Assembly (NCBI GenBank): GCA_001769655.1
Contig: MEPC01000002.1
Location: 1 to 64,000, forward strand
DNA length: 64,000 nucleotides
Origin: Bacteroidetes bacterium RIFCSPLOWO2_12_FULL_37_12
Lineage (GTDB): Bacteria; Bacteroidota; Bacteroidia; 2-12-FULL-37-12
Direction: 5' to 3'
Made by a program: the position numbers and the translations under genes. The notes under the pieces are model-generated. The model searched no databases. It worked only from the letters and a program-made list of their open reading frames with translations, and was not told the DNA's origin. Shown one piece after another: positions 44,462 to 54,600 of the stretch (its first letter is position 1; the number at the start of each line of letters is the position of its first letter).

Positions 44462-44848
44462 ATGAAACCTGTTATTCCGGTTAAAATTATATCGTTAAAT
44501 AATACAACCAGTGAGGTGAATGCAGTATTTGATACTGGCTCGTACTATACAATAATAAGAACTGACAAACTACCGCCCGATACCCAAATAATTAAAAATC
44601 ATAAGACATTCAGGACTGCAAATAAACAAGGAGGTTTAACTATTTTCGGTGAAACGATTTTAATTATTCAAATCGGGAAAAAAAGGGTTGATGATAAAGT
44701 ACTGGTTTCCGCTGAGCTTGGAAGTGAAATGTTAATAGGCGCTAAAACCATGCAATCCTGGGATATTTCCATTATAAATACCAACGGTAAAACAAAAATA
44801 AATGTTGCGCATGATATGCGAGATCCTGAAATTACTGAAGTGGACTAA
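44462..44848 (+). CDS. Retropepsin-like aspartic protease domain protein
   Basis: 128 residues. The N-terminal VNAVFDTGSYYTII has the DTGS active-site motif of single-lobe aspartic proteases, and GSEMLIGAKTMQSWDISI matches the hydrophobic-hydrophobic-Gly element near the C-terminal half. One lobe only, so a dimer is needed for activity. It is cytosolic (no signal peptide). It is followed 22 bp later by a zinc-ribbon/LysM gene. Substrate unknown. Confidence 0.7.
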   Translation: MKPVIPVKIISLNNTTSEVNAVFDTGSYYTIIRTDKLPPDTQIIKNHKTFRTANKQGGLTIFGETILIIQIGKKRVDDKVLVSAELGSEMLIGAKTMQSWDISIINTNGKTKINVAHDMRDPEITEVD

Positions 44849-44870
44849 TTTTTAAACAACCAATCGTTCT

Positions 44871-45488
44871 ATGCCCTGTCCCGTTTGTCATAAAGAAGAT
44901 ATTGACCCGGAATTAAGAATTTGCCCGAATTGCAATACCGACCTCGAATTATATTCCTACATCGGAGGGCTTGATAAATCAAAAAAGAAAAACAAAAAAC
45001 AAAAATTTTTCTTTTTAACAATATCCGTAATTCTTTTGTCCGCTTTTATATATTTTTATTGGTTTGGATTCAAAAAAATGAAACACACAAACAGCGGAAA
45101 AAATGAAGTTGAAATGGCATTATTGACAAAGGAAAATGATAGTCAGAAAAAAGAAATATCAAAATTGAAAGATGAATTAACCACGCTGAATAAAAAAATT
45201 TCAGAACAACCCGCTAATCCTTCCGCTGTTCAATCTCCCATCCCTTCAACTCCTCAACCTCTTAAAGTCGCTACCTCAAAACCATCCAATCCATCCTCTG
45301 CTAAATCCGGAAATACTTCCTCAAAACATTTCAAAACCCACGTTGTAAAAGAAGGGGAAACTGCTTTTGGTATAGCACGCATGTATTATGGAAACGGAAT
45401 TCATTATACAAAAATTGTAAGAGATAATAATCTCCCCGATGCAACCTTTATCCGGATTGGAATGGAGCTGAAAATATATGACTTGTAA
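44871..45488 (+). CDS. Membrane-anchored LysM protein with N-terminal zinc ribbon
   Basis: 205 residues. The N-terminal CPVCHKEDIDPELRICPNC is a four-Cys zinc ribbon in the cytosol; a single membrane helix follows (about 46-64, FFFLTISVILLSAFIYFYWF), then a coiled-coil/Ser-Pro-rich stalk and a C-terminal LysM domain (HVVKEGETAFGIARMYYG). The orientation puts LysM in the periplasm on peptidoglycan and the ribbon inside. Such a combination could connect wall and cytosol; no partner is evident. Confidence 0.75.
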   Translation: MPCPVCHKEDIDPELRICPNCNTDLELYSYIGGLDKSKKKNKKQKFFFLTISVILLSAFIYFYWFGFKKMKHTNSGKNEVEMALLTKENDSQKKEISKLKDELTTLNKKISEQPANPSAVQSPIPSTPQPLKVATSKPSNPSSAKSGNTSSKHFKTHVVKEGETAFGIARMYYGNGIHYTKIVRDNNLPDATFIRIGMELKIYDL

Positions 45489-45511
45489 TTCAAATTTTTT
45501 TTGTACATTTG
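45483..45511 (+). promoter_or_regulatory. Promoter of the T9SS amidase gene
   Basis: TTG at 45483-45485 and TACATTTG at 45504-45511 with 18 bp between. Expected transcript start near 45518; leader about 12 nt before ATG 45530. It overlaps the last codons of the LysM gene. Confidence 0.65.
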
Positions 45512-45529
45512 CGTAAATTTGAAATAACC

Positions 45530-48500
45530 ATGAAAAAACTGATAGTGATTTTCTTTCTACTTGCAACATTTTTGACAAAAGCACAGAGCGATTATGCTGA
45601 TTATTTTCAGACAGCATATACACAACACCCGAAAGTTCCTAAAGGATTATTGGAAGCAATTTCCTATTCTAATACCCGCATAAATAATATAAATCCTTCT
45701 GTGGATTTTGAACCACACCATGGTCCGGCAAGGTATGGGCTTTTTGGCTTAATCCTCGACGGGAAAGGATTTTTTAAAAATAATCTTTTAGACGTTTGCG
45801 CACAGAATAACCTTACTCCTGAACAGTTTCTGGCAAATCCACGAATTCAAATACTTGCCGTAGCATCTTTCATAGATAATCTTTCCACAAATTATCCACA
45901 GGCAACTTCTTCTAATCTTTCTGCGTGGCATCAGATATTAAAAGATTTTTCTGAAATCCAATCATCAACATTAATCAATCAATTTGCCCGTGAATTATAT
46001 TCTTACGAAATATATACAAACCTTAACAAAGGATTTTCTTCCGGCAATATTTCAGTGTCACCACAGAGCATCCATTTTTCCGAAATATACAACGAAAGCA
46101 CGCTTAAAATTCTAAAAGCCCGCAATGTCACCATTGAAAGAAGTCGTGTCACTGCAGATGGCTCCGTTTTTACTCCCGTAACATCCCCTGATTATCCTCC
46201 TGCATTATATGTTCCCGCTTCTACCAGCAATTATTCCTCAAGGAGTGGCACTGCGATAACAGCGGTTACAGTACATACTGTACAAGGCACTTATGCAGGG
46301 TGTATATCCTGGTTTCAGAATTCCAGCGCTGGGGTTTCCGCCCATTATGTTGTCAGGTCGTCTGATGGTCAGATAACGCAAATGGTGTTGGAAGCCGATA
46401 AAGCATGGCATGTGAAATCTGCAAACCCATATACAATAGGAATCGAACACGAGGGGTACGTGGATAATGCCTCATGGTACACCGATGCCATGTATCAGGC
46501 ATCCGCAAACCTCACTATTGATATTTGCCGCGACAGGACTATTAACCCCAAATCCTGCTATAACGGCGCCTCTTCTTCCGGAATTCAAACGTTACCCGAT
46601 TCCATTCACATTAAAGGTCATCAGCATTTTCCAGTACAAACACATACTGACCCGGGCATCAACTGGAATTGGCCCAAATATTATGCTCTGATTAATCCAT
46701 CAAGTTGTGGCACTCCGGCGAATCTTGTTTATACTTCACCTACTCTTTCATCTGTAAAATTAGGATGGGACCTTGTTAATGATGCCACTAATTATACAAT
46801 ACAAATACGTGTCAAAGGAACGACTACCTGGTCTAATTATACATCTACAGTTAATTCTTATACAGCATCCGGATTACAAACCGGAACCTATTACGAATGG
46901 CAGGTTTCTGCAACCTGCGCGAGTGGTACATCAAATTATTCTTCTTTAGCAAAGTTTAAAACATTAAACAGTGCCACTAACACTACCGATTGTAATGGCA
47001 CCTATACCGATACCGGAGGAAGTAGCGCTAATTATACCAATAACGAACATGCTACTTATACAATAGCTCCTCTCTATGCCACGTCACTTTCCGTTACATT
47101 TAATAGCTTCGGATTAGAAGCAAATTTCGATTACATGTATATTTATAATGGTACTTCAACTTCCGCTCCGTTACTTGGTGTTTATACAGGCACTAATACT
47201 CCCGGAACCTTTACAGCAAATTCAGGAGCTGTCACATTCCGGTTTTTCTCTGACGGCGCCACTGTTTCGTGGGGATGGACCGCCACCTGGCAATGTACTT
47301 TGCCGACTTGCGGAATTCCCTCGGGTTTAAATTCAGGAAATATTACCTCTTCCTCCGCTACCCTAAATTGGAGTGCTGTTACCAATGCCACTAGTTATGT
47401 AGTTCAGACACGCGTATTGGGTTCAAGCACCTGGACTGAAAATTCTGTAACAACACTTTCTAAAGATGTCGCCTCATTAATTGCAGGTACAAGTTACGAG
47501 TGGCAGGTTAGTGCTGTCTGCCCTTATGGAAATTCATTATTTTCAGCTGTTCAATCGTTTTCTACGCTTACACTTTCTTACTGCCCTTCCAACGGTCAAA
47601 GTGTTACTGACGAATACATTGCCAAAGTACAACTTAACACAATCAATAATGCAAGTGGCGCCACCACAGGCGGATACGCAAATTATACTACCATCAGCAC
47701 GGATGTTTATCAAACCGGTTCTTATCCGGTGACACTAACTCCCGGGTTTACCGGTAGCGCTTATCCTGAATATTTCAGAGTTTGGATTGATTTTAACAAT
47801 GACAAAGATTTTTCAGATGCCGGAGAAATGGCTTACGATGCCGGTGCCACAAATACCAGCGCAGTGAGCGGCAATATTACCATACCTTCTTCCTCCATTC
47901 TGGGACAAGTCAGAATGAGAGTAAGCATGAAATACAATGGCGCATCCACCGCTTGTGAATCGTTCCCTTACGGGGAAGTGGAAGATTACACACTCAATAT
48001 TGTAGCGCCTCTATCCTGTAATGCGCCTGCAGGCATAAACGCTTCTTCCGTAACCTCAAATTCTGCTATCATCGGTTGGAGCAGTGTCACCGGTTCGTCT
48101 TATTATAATCTTCGTTATCGTGTCACCGGTTCATCCACTTGGACAAATGTTACTAGCACTACTAATTCGAAAAGTTTATCCGGGCTTTCTGCATTAACAA
48201 CGTATGAATTGCAGATTTTAACAAATTGTTCCGGCATTAACAGTGCGTATTCTGCTGTATTTAATTTTAATACGTTAGGTGCCGTTACTTCTTATTGTGT
48301 ATCCAAAGGACAATCACAAGCCGATGAATGGATTGCAAATGTGAAAATCGGTTCTATCAATAACGCTACCACTGCTTCAGCAGGTGGGTATGGCGATTAT
48401 TCGTATTTGATTACTGACCTTGTTGCCGGTTCTGCAAATACAATTTATCTGAAACCAGGATTTACATCCTCAGCATATCCTGAATATTTCCGCGTTTGGA

Positions 48501-49591
48501 TTGATTTGAATAATGATTATGATTTTGATGATGCAGGCGAATTGGTCTATGATGAGGGCTCTGCAAACACAACTTCTCCTTCCGGCACTATCACTATTCC
48601 ATCCGCTACTTCTCTTGGGACCAAACGAATGAGGGTTTCCATGAAATATAACGGCGCTCCTACTTCCTGCGAAACATTCGGATATGGGGAGGTGGAGGAT
48701 TACTCAGTTAAAATAATTGCAGGAGGTACTTCTGCTCCTAAAGTGGTTACTATTGGCGCCGGAACCAGCACAAATAATACACTGATTTACGATACCTATT
48801 ACATGGATCACAGGTTTCAGATGATTTTAACAAAAGCAGAATTACAGGCGGCTGGATGGGTTGCCGGACAAAATTACATAGGGTATGTTGCATTTAACAC
48901 CGGATCAGCATCAACCCAGGTGATGAATGCTTTTACCATTAAAATTAAAAACATTGTAGAAACAAGTTTTGGAAGTTCCAGTTTTATAACCGGCGCTACT
49001 CAGGTATATTCTTCAAATTTTACAGCCACTGCCAATTCATGGAATACGCATACCTTGTCCACTCCGTTTAATTATAATGGTAATGCCAGTTTATTAATTG
49101 AGGTTTGCTTTAACAACAGCACTTATACAACCAGTTCAACTATATACGGAAGCACGCAGTCAACCTACAAAACGTTAGCATTACGCACCGACATTAAAGA
49201 TGGAGGGGCTTGTTCAAATACTACGGGAACGAGGAATTATTTTCGTCCGAATGTGAAATTAAAGTTCATGAACACGGCTTCCGGCAGGATAGTAACAGAA
49301 AATTCTGAAATGAATGAGCATATTTCAGGAATTGATTTTTCTGTATTTCCAAATCCAAACAAAGGGGAGTTTTATTTGAATGTTAATTCACAAATAGAAT
49401 GTAATTCATCTGTATTGATTTCAGACCAGTTAGGAAGAAAAATTTATTTCAACCGCGAAATGAAACTTTCGGAAGGAAATAATGTGATGTCTATTAATAT
49501 GAATTCTGAGGAGATGCCAACGGGAATATATTATATCGTGATTCAATCAGATATTATACTGGAAAAAAGAAAGCTAATTGTTATAAGGTAG
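45530..49591 (+). CDS. Multidomain secreted amidase with CUB, FN3 and GEVED domains and a type IX sorting domain
   Basis: 1353 residues from ATG 45530. Order: signal peptide (MKKLIVIFFLLATFLTKAQ); a helical N-terminal domain (about 20-115); an N-acetylmuramoyl-L-alanine amidase type 2 domain (about 235-385; TVHTVQGT, HYVVRSSDGQITQM, IGIEHEG, HIKGHQHF); FN3; CUB (about 487-590; DYMYIYNGT); FN3; GEVED (FRVWIDFNNDKDFSDAGE); FN3; a second GEVED; an unclassified segment; and a C-terminal type IX sorting domain (VFPNPNKGEFYLNV...GIYYIVIQ). It probably acts on peptidoglycan outside the cell, possibly on prey or competitor walls. Confidence 0.88.
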   Translation: MKKLIVIFFLLATFLTKAQSDYADYFQTAYTQHPKVPKGLLEAISYSNTRINNINPSVDFEPHHGPARYGLFGLILDGKGFFKNNLLDVCAQNNLTPEQFLANPRIQILAVASFIDNLSTNYPQATSSNLSAWHQILKDFSEIQSSTLINQFARELYSYEIYTNLNKGFSSGNISVSPQSIHFSEIYNESTLKILKARNVTIERSRVTADGSVFTPVTSPDYPPALYVPASTSNYSSRSGTAITAVTVHTVQGTYAGCISWFQNSSAGVSAHYVVRSSDGQITQMVLEADKAWHVKSANPYTIGIEHEGYVDNASWYTDAMYQASANLTIDICRDRTINPKSCYNGASSSGIQTLPDSIHIKGHQHFPVQTHTDPGINWNWPKYYALINPSSCGTPANLVYTSPTLSSVKLGWDLVNDATNYTIQIRVKGTTTWSNYTSTVNSYTASGLQTGTYYEWQVSATCASGTSNYSSLAKFKTLNSATNTTDCNGTYTDTGGSSANYTNNEHATYTIAPLYATSLSVTFNSFGLEANFDYMYIYNGTSTSAPLLGVYTGTNTPGTFTANSGAVTFRFFSDGATVSWGWTATWQCTLPTCGIPSGLNSGNITSSSATLNWSAVTNATSYVVQTRVLGSSTWTENSVTTLSKDVASLIAGTSYEWQVSAVCPYGNSLFSAVQSFSTLTLSYCPSNGQSVTDEYIAKVQLNTINNASGATTGGYANYTTISTDVYQTGSYPVTLTPGFTGSAYPEYFRVWIDFNNDKDFSDAGEMAYDAGATNTSAVSGNITIPSSSILGQVRMRVSMKYNGASTACESFPYGEVEDYTLNIVAPLSCNAPAGINASSVTSNSAIIGWSSVTGSSYYNLRYRVTGSSTWTNVTSTTNSKSLSGLSALTTYELQILTNCSGINSAYSAVFNFNTLGAVTSYCVSKGQSQADEWIANVKIGSINNATTASAGGYGDYSYLITDLVAGSANTIYLKPGFTSSAYPEYFRVWIDLNNDYDFDDAGELVYDEGSANTTSPSGTITIPSATSLGTKRMRVSMKYNGAPTSCETFGYGEVEDYSVKIIAGGTSAPKVVTIGAGTSTNNTLIYDTYYMDHRFQMILTKAELQAAGWVAGQNYIGYVAFNTGSASTQVMNAFTIKIKNIVETSFGSSSFITGATQVYSSNFTATANSWNTHTLSTPFNYNGNASLLIEVCFNNSTYTTSSTIYGSTQSTYKTLALRTDIKDGGACSNTTGTRNYFRPNVKLKFMNTASGRIVTENSEMNEHISGIDFSVFPNPNKGEFYLNVNSQIECNSSVLISDQLGRKIYFNREMKLSEGNNVMSINMNSEEMPTGIYYIVIQSDIILEKRKLIVIR

Positions 49592-49594
49592 ATG

Positions 49595-50002
49595 CTATTC
49601 CGAAAATTTCCCTCTCCACTTTTTTACTTCCGCCCTCCTTTTTTTATCTTTTAATCTTCGTTCTTTTGTTGATTTTGAAATCCGGGTTGGGATTCTTTTT
49701 TTCTGATTTTTAAGACATTTTTCCAGTAAGACAAAAAACTTCTCAAGGCAAATTTCCTTATTTTGCAATTGGCTCCGGCTTTCCTGTGAATAAAGAATCA
49801 GTTCCCCCTGTTCATTAATATAATTTTTCAACTTTTCATTTATCTTGTTTTTTTGTTCGCTATTCAACAGTCGTGAAGCGTTGACCGGAAAATGCAATTC
49901 TACTTTCGATTCCGTTTTATTAACATGCTGACCTCCTTTCCCACTGCTTCGTGCGGTGTTGAAATAAATTTCTTTTTGTAGGTTTAGTAAGGGGGATTTC
50001 AT
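49595..50002 (-). CDS. arfB: Alternative ribosome-rescue factor ArfB
   Basis: 135 residues. The catalytic GGQ motif occurs in ARSSGKGGQHVNKTESKVELHFPV; the C-terminal basic tail (RISKSTKERRLKDKKRRAEVKKWRGK) is the part that enters the mRNA channel in ArfB. It hydrolyses peptidyl-tRNA on stalled ribosomes. It converges with the amidase gene, with only 3 bp between them. Confidence 0.9.
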   Translation of the reverse strand: MKSPLLNLQKEIYFNTARSSGKGGQHVNKTESKVELHFPVNASRLLNSEQKNKINEKLKNYINEQGELILYSQESRSQLQNKEICLEKFFVLLEKCLKNQKKRIPTRISKSTKERRLKDKKRRAEVKKWRGKFSE

Positions 50003-50130
50003 GGGGTTATTTGATCAATTGTAACTAATAGCTACATAAATACTTCTCCACTGAAAGAACAACACTTAACATAAAACACTAAATAAGAAATGTCTAAGTA
50101 TTTTTAGATGATTTGTGCTTTTGAGCTGCC

Positions 50131-51012
50131 TCACCCCCTCCCATACCCAAATTCCTTCAATTTTCTCTCATTTCCCCTCCAACCAGGTTCTGTTTTCACT
50201 CTTGCCTGTAAAAATACTTTCTTTGCGAAAAATTCTTCAATATTCATTCTGGCTCTGGTAAGCACATTCTTAAGCTTTTCTCCCTTTTTTCCTATGATAA
50301 TTCCTTTCTGGCTTTCCCTTTCCACCATTATTTCCGCTTCTATGTGAATAATTGTTTCATTTTCTTTAAACGAGATGATTTGTACTTCTGTGCAATAGGG
50401 AATTTCTTCTCCGTATTGCAGAAAAATCTGTTCCCGTATGAATTCACCGGCAAAAAATTTTTCCGGCTTATCGCTAAGTTCTTCTTTCGGATAAAAGGGT
50501 TCCGATTCGGGTAAATGCTCAAGAATGAGCTGAATTATTTTTTCAAGATTGAATCCTTCAATAGCTGATATGGGAAAAACATCGGTTGCTACTTTTTTTG
50601 ACAACCATTCATTTCTTTTTTCTTCCACTTCCGGCTGAGAAGACAAATCAACTTTATTTAATAGAATGAAAATAGGAATATTTAATTTAATTTCATTTTC
50701 AGTAAGAAACAAATCGGGAGAGTTGTCTTTAATATCGGTCACATAAAATAAAACATCTGCACCCTGGTATGAATTTTTGACTTCCTGCATCATTGTTTCA
50801 TGCAGTTTATAAGCAGGTTTTAATATACCCGGAGTATCGGTAAAAATTATCTGGTATTCCGGTTTATTTAATATGGATAGTATGCGATGTCGCGTAGTTT
50901 GTGCTTTAGGGGTAACAATACTTAAAATATTACCCGTAAGTTTATTGATGAGCGTTGATTTCCCTGAATTGGGTTTTCCGATAACTGCAACAAAACCTGC
51001 TTTATGTTTCAT
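50131..51012 (-). CDS. era: Ribosome maturation GTPase Era
   Basis: 293 residues from ATG 51012. G domain motifs: GKPNSGKSTLINKL, TDTPGI, NKVD; C-terminal KH domain with VERESQKGIIIGKKGEKLKNV and FLQARVKTEPGWRGN. Era helps 16S rRNA maturation. An upstream in-frame start at 51033 is possible, but the shorter form fits the family. It is divergent from the tRNA cluster. Confidence 0.95.
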   Translation of the reverse strand: MKHKAGFVAVIGKPNSGKSTLINKLTGNILSIVTPKAQTTRHRILSILNKPEYQIIFTDTPGILKPAYKLHETMMQEVKNSYQGADVLFYVTDIKDNSPDLFLTENEIKLNIPIFILLNKVDLSSQPEVEEKRNEWLSKKVATDVFPISAIEGFNLEKIIQLILEHLPESEPFYPKEELSDKPEKFFAGEFIREQIFLQYGEEIPYCTEVQIISFKENETIIHIEAEIMVERESQKGIIIGKKGEKLKNVLTRARMNIEEFFAKKVFLQARVKTEPGWRGNERKLKEFGYGRG

Positions 51013-51067
51013 TTTTTTTGCAAATAACAACAATCTGATTTATATTTCATATATTTGCGCTTAATAT

Positions 51068-51140
<73 letters not shown>

Positions 51141-51145
51141 CAAGT

Positions 51146-51173
51146 AAAAGCCGGATTTTCCGGCTTTTTTTTT
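51146..51173 (+). terminator. Terminator after tRNA-fMet
   Basis: Hairpin AAAAGCCGGA, loop TTT, TCCGGCTTTT, then a run of T up to the first base of tRNA-Arg. It would separate the two tRNAs unless read-through occurs. Confidence 0.75.
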
Positions 51174-51245
51174 GGTTCCATGGTTCAATGGATAGAACGT
51201 GAGCCTCCGAAGCTCAAGATCCAGGTTCGATTCCCGGTGGGACCA
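51174..51245 (+). tRNA. tRNA-Arg(CCG)
   Basis: 72 nt: acceptor GGTTCCA/TGGGACC with one G:U pair, D arm GTTC..GAAC, anticodon stem TGAGC/GCTCA with loop CTCCGAA (anticodon CCG), T arm ending TTCGATTCC, discriminator A, CCA not encoded. It directly follows the terminator. Confidence 0.9.
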
Positions 51246-51264
51246 CTCCTTTGAAAAAAACAAA

Positions 51265-51407
51265 TAATAGAACAATAGAACAATAGAACAATAGAACATT
51301 TGAACAATTGAATTAAGAACTTAAACATAGTTCAACATTCACTATTCAAATGTTCTATTGTTCTATTGTTCTATTGTTCAACTGTTCTACTGTTCTATGG
51401 TTCAAAA
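51265..51407. repeat. Large hairpin of ATAGAACA words
   Basis: The left arm is tandem 8-nt ATAGAACA units, the right arm is CTATTGTT/CTACTGTT units, separated by about 30 bp. The arms pair over about 50 bp. The rest of 51246-51675 is very AT-rich, with a smaller inverted repeat and no gene. Confidence 0.8.
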
Positions 51408-51458
51408 AATTCGTTAAGAAATCACAACTCACACTTTATTTTCAGTCATTTTTTATAG

Positions 51459-51487
51459 GTGTATGAATAAATTTAATATTCATACAC
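51459..51487. promoter_or_regulatory. Perfect 11-bp inverted repeat upstream of the hybrid kinase
   Basis: GTGTATGAATA, loop AATTTAA, TATTCATACAC. It lies 190 bp before the kinase start in an AT-rich region with no T run after it, so an operator or an RNA stem is more likely than a terminator. Confidence 0.45.
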
Positions 51488-51675
51488 TTATATGTGTTAT
51501 TTTATATATTTATAAGTAATTGAATATCAATAGTATATTATTTTAATATTAAAATATCAATGCAAAAATAATTTTAATAAAATTAAAATAGTTCTAATAA
51601 ATTTAAAATATTCAATTTATTAATAAACATTATATTTACTTTTACATTTCAAAACACAAAATAACAAAACAAATC

Positions 51676-54600
51676 ATGCCATTTCTTAACCGTCTTTCTA
51701 TCAGCACCCGTCTTCTTTTAATCGGACTTGTTCCTACCCTCGCTTTGCTATTTTATTTACAGGATTATATCAGAAAGGAAATTGCTGTTAAAAATGAAAC
51801 ACAAACTCTTATTAGTAATGTAAAGTTAGCAGAGACCATGTCTTCCTTAATTCAAACACTCCAAAAAGAAAGAGCTTACTGCATTTCATTTCTTAGCTCA
51901 GATGATGAGTCAGTCAAGGAAGAATTTATAAAACAAATGGAGGAAACACAAAAATTCTCTTCTCTTTATATAAAAGAATCGGAGAATGAAAAAAATAATG
52001 CCTTGCTTATTGAAATAAACCGGCTCCAGCAAGTTCGCAACCGCATAGTAAAACATTCTCTGACACCCGATGAAGCCGGCAATTATTATAATAACCTTAA
52101 ATCAGAATTGCTTCTCGAAACGCAGGACTTGTTGAAAAAACAATCAGACCTCACTATTCGGAATCTGGTTAATGAATTAATGTTTGTAGCATATATGAAC
52201 GATTTTCTTGCCCGGCTCCGCTCACAATTGACAAAATCGCTGAGAACCGTTGAAATTATGCACGATAGTGATCATATCGAAATTATTTCGACTTATGGTA
52301 AAATGAATATTAATCTTGAGAAGTATCTGAAGACAGCCAAATCAGAATTAAAAAACACATTCCAAACTCAATACTACCAACCGATTCATCCGGGTATTTC
52401 CTCTTTGATGGATTCAGCAATTTATTACAGAAATTCATTTATTAAAAATGTTTCTTACGATGAATGTTGGTATCGTACTACTATGGCCATTAATACATTA
52501 AAAAATATAGAAGAAAGTTATTTTACCTCTATAAATTCCATAGCGGAAAAAAATAATGAATCAGCAAAATCAGAATTGTATAAAAGTGTTTTTTTTGCCG
52601 GATTTATTTTATTGGTGCTTATTGTGATAATTTCCGGAACTATCCGTGGCATAACCCAATCAGTTTCATCCATTGTGGAGGCAACTGAAAAGATGACACA
52701 AGGAAACACTGCCATAGAAATAGATATTCAGAATAAAGATGAAATTGGGTTAATGGCGGATTCAATCAGAAAATTGATTAATTCTACCAACACGTTTTCG
52801 CAAATTGCAGAATCAATTGGGAAAGGGAATTATGATGTAAATGTACCGTTGAGAAGCGATGAGGATACATTGGGTACGGCACTTGATTCTATGAAGACAA
52901 ATTTAAAAAAGTTGCATGTTGAAAATAAAGAAAGAAATTGGATATTGTCCGGTAATGCAATTATCAACGAACAAATCAGAGGAGAAAAAGAGGTCAGACA
53001 GCTTGCCGCGGATGTTATTCAAACACTTTGCCGTTACATGAATGTAAAAATCGGCGCAATTTATTTATGTGAAAATAATGAGTTGAAAATCGGAGGAAGT
53101 TATGCGTATGAGATCAGAAAACAATCTATCCAACATTTTAAAAATGGTGAAGGATTGGTAGGACAAAGCGCCTTTGAACAAAAGCCCATTCTTTTTACGG
53201 ATGTACCGGATGATTATGTAACCATTCATTCCGGGTTAGGAAAAATTGACCCTAAACAAATAATAGTTCACCCGGTTGTTTATCAGGGTGAAACAAAAGC
53301 AGTCATTGAAATGGGTTCCCATCTGGAATTTTCACAGCTTGACATAGAATTACTCAAGACGGTTTCCGAAAGCATAGCGATTGGAATTCATGTGTCACTA
53401 TCACGGGAAAAGCTTAAAGAGTTATTGGAAGAAACACAACGTCAGTCAGAAGAGTTGGAAGCACAGCAGGAGGAACTACGCAAAACCAACGAAGAGTTGA
53501 CCGTGAAAACAGAAATGCTGGAACGCTCAGACGCTGAAATGAAAGCACAGCAGGAACTGTTACAGCAAACCAATGAAGAATTGGAAGAAAAGGCGAAGCT
53601 TCTGGAAGAACAAAAAGATAATCTTGAAAATGCGAAAATGGAGTTGGAAAATAAAGCAAGGGAACTGGAGATAACCAGTAAGTACAAATCAGAATTTCTT
53701 GCAAATATGTCGCATGAACTGCGTACTCCACTGAATAGTGTTTTGATATTAGCACAGTTGTTAATGGAAAATAAAAGCAAAAATCTTGGGGAGCGAGAGA
53801 AAGAATTTGCCGGGAATATTTATTCTTCCGGAAATGATTTACTAAACCTGATTAATGAAATACTTGATTTGTCAAAAGTGGAAGCCGGCAAAGTGGAACT
53901 CGAAATCACCCAGCTCTCAACCCGGGAAACGGTTTTACATATTCAGTCCTTGTTCTCTGAACTCATGAAAAATAAAGCGCTTGAATTTTCAATAAATTTT
54001 GATGTAAATAATTATCCTGAATTTATTGAAACCGATAAACAAAGAATGGAACAGATCATAAAGAATCTTTTATCCAATGCCGTTAAATTTACACCGGAAG
54101 GAGGTAAAATACAAATGAATATTTGTCGTGCCGGTAAAGAGGTTTCCTATAATAATATGAAATTGAAGGATGTAAAGATGGCGGCTATATCCATCAGTGA
54201 CACCGGTATAGGAATTCAGCCGGAAAAGCAGAGTATTATTTTTGAAGCATTTCAACAGGCAGATGGTTCTACAAAACGGAAATACGGTGGCACAGGATTA
54301 GGACTATCAATAAGCAGGGAAATAGCAAGTATTCTTGGTGGTGAAATTCATTTACAAAGCGAACCGGGTAAAGGTTCCATCTTTACGTTGTACCTACCGG
54401 TAAATTTTATAAAAGATGCTAATTGGCAGGGTAATCAAAAATTAATCGTGAATAAAAAGGATTATTCCAACAAAATCCAAAAAACAGAGGTTGCTGATTT
54501 TTATGACTCTGCGGATGTCCCGGATGATAGAAAAGAAATTTCTGACGGTGACAAAGTGGTTGTCATTATTGAAGATGATAGAAATTTTGCAGAAATGCTT

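Noticed and set aside
53414-53780. Antisense frames in the coiled-coil part of the hybrid kinase
   Set aside because: They arise from the Glu/Lys-rich coding repeats on the other strand; no homology is recognisable.
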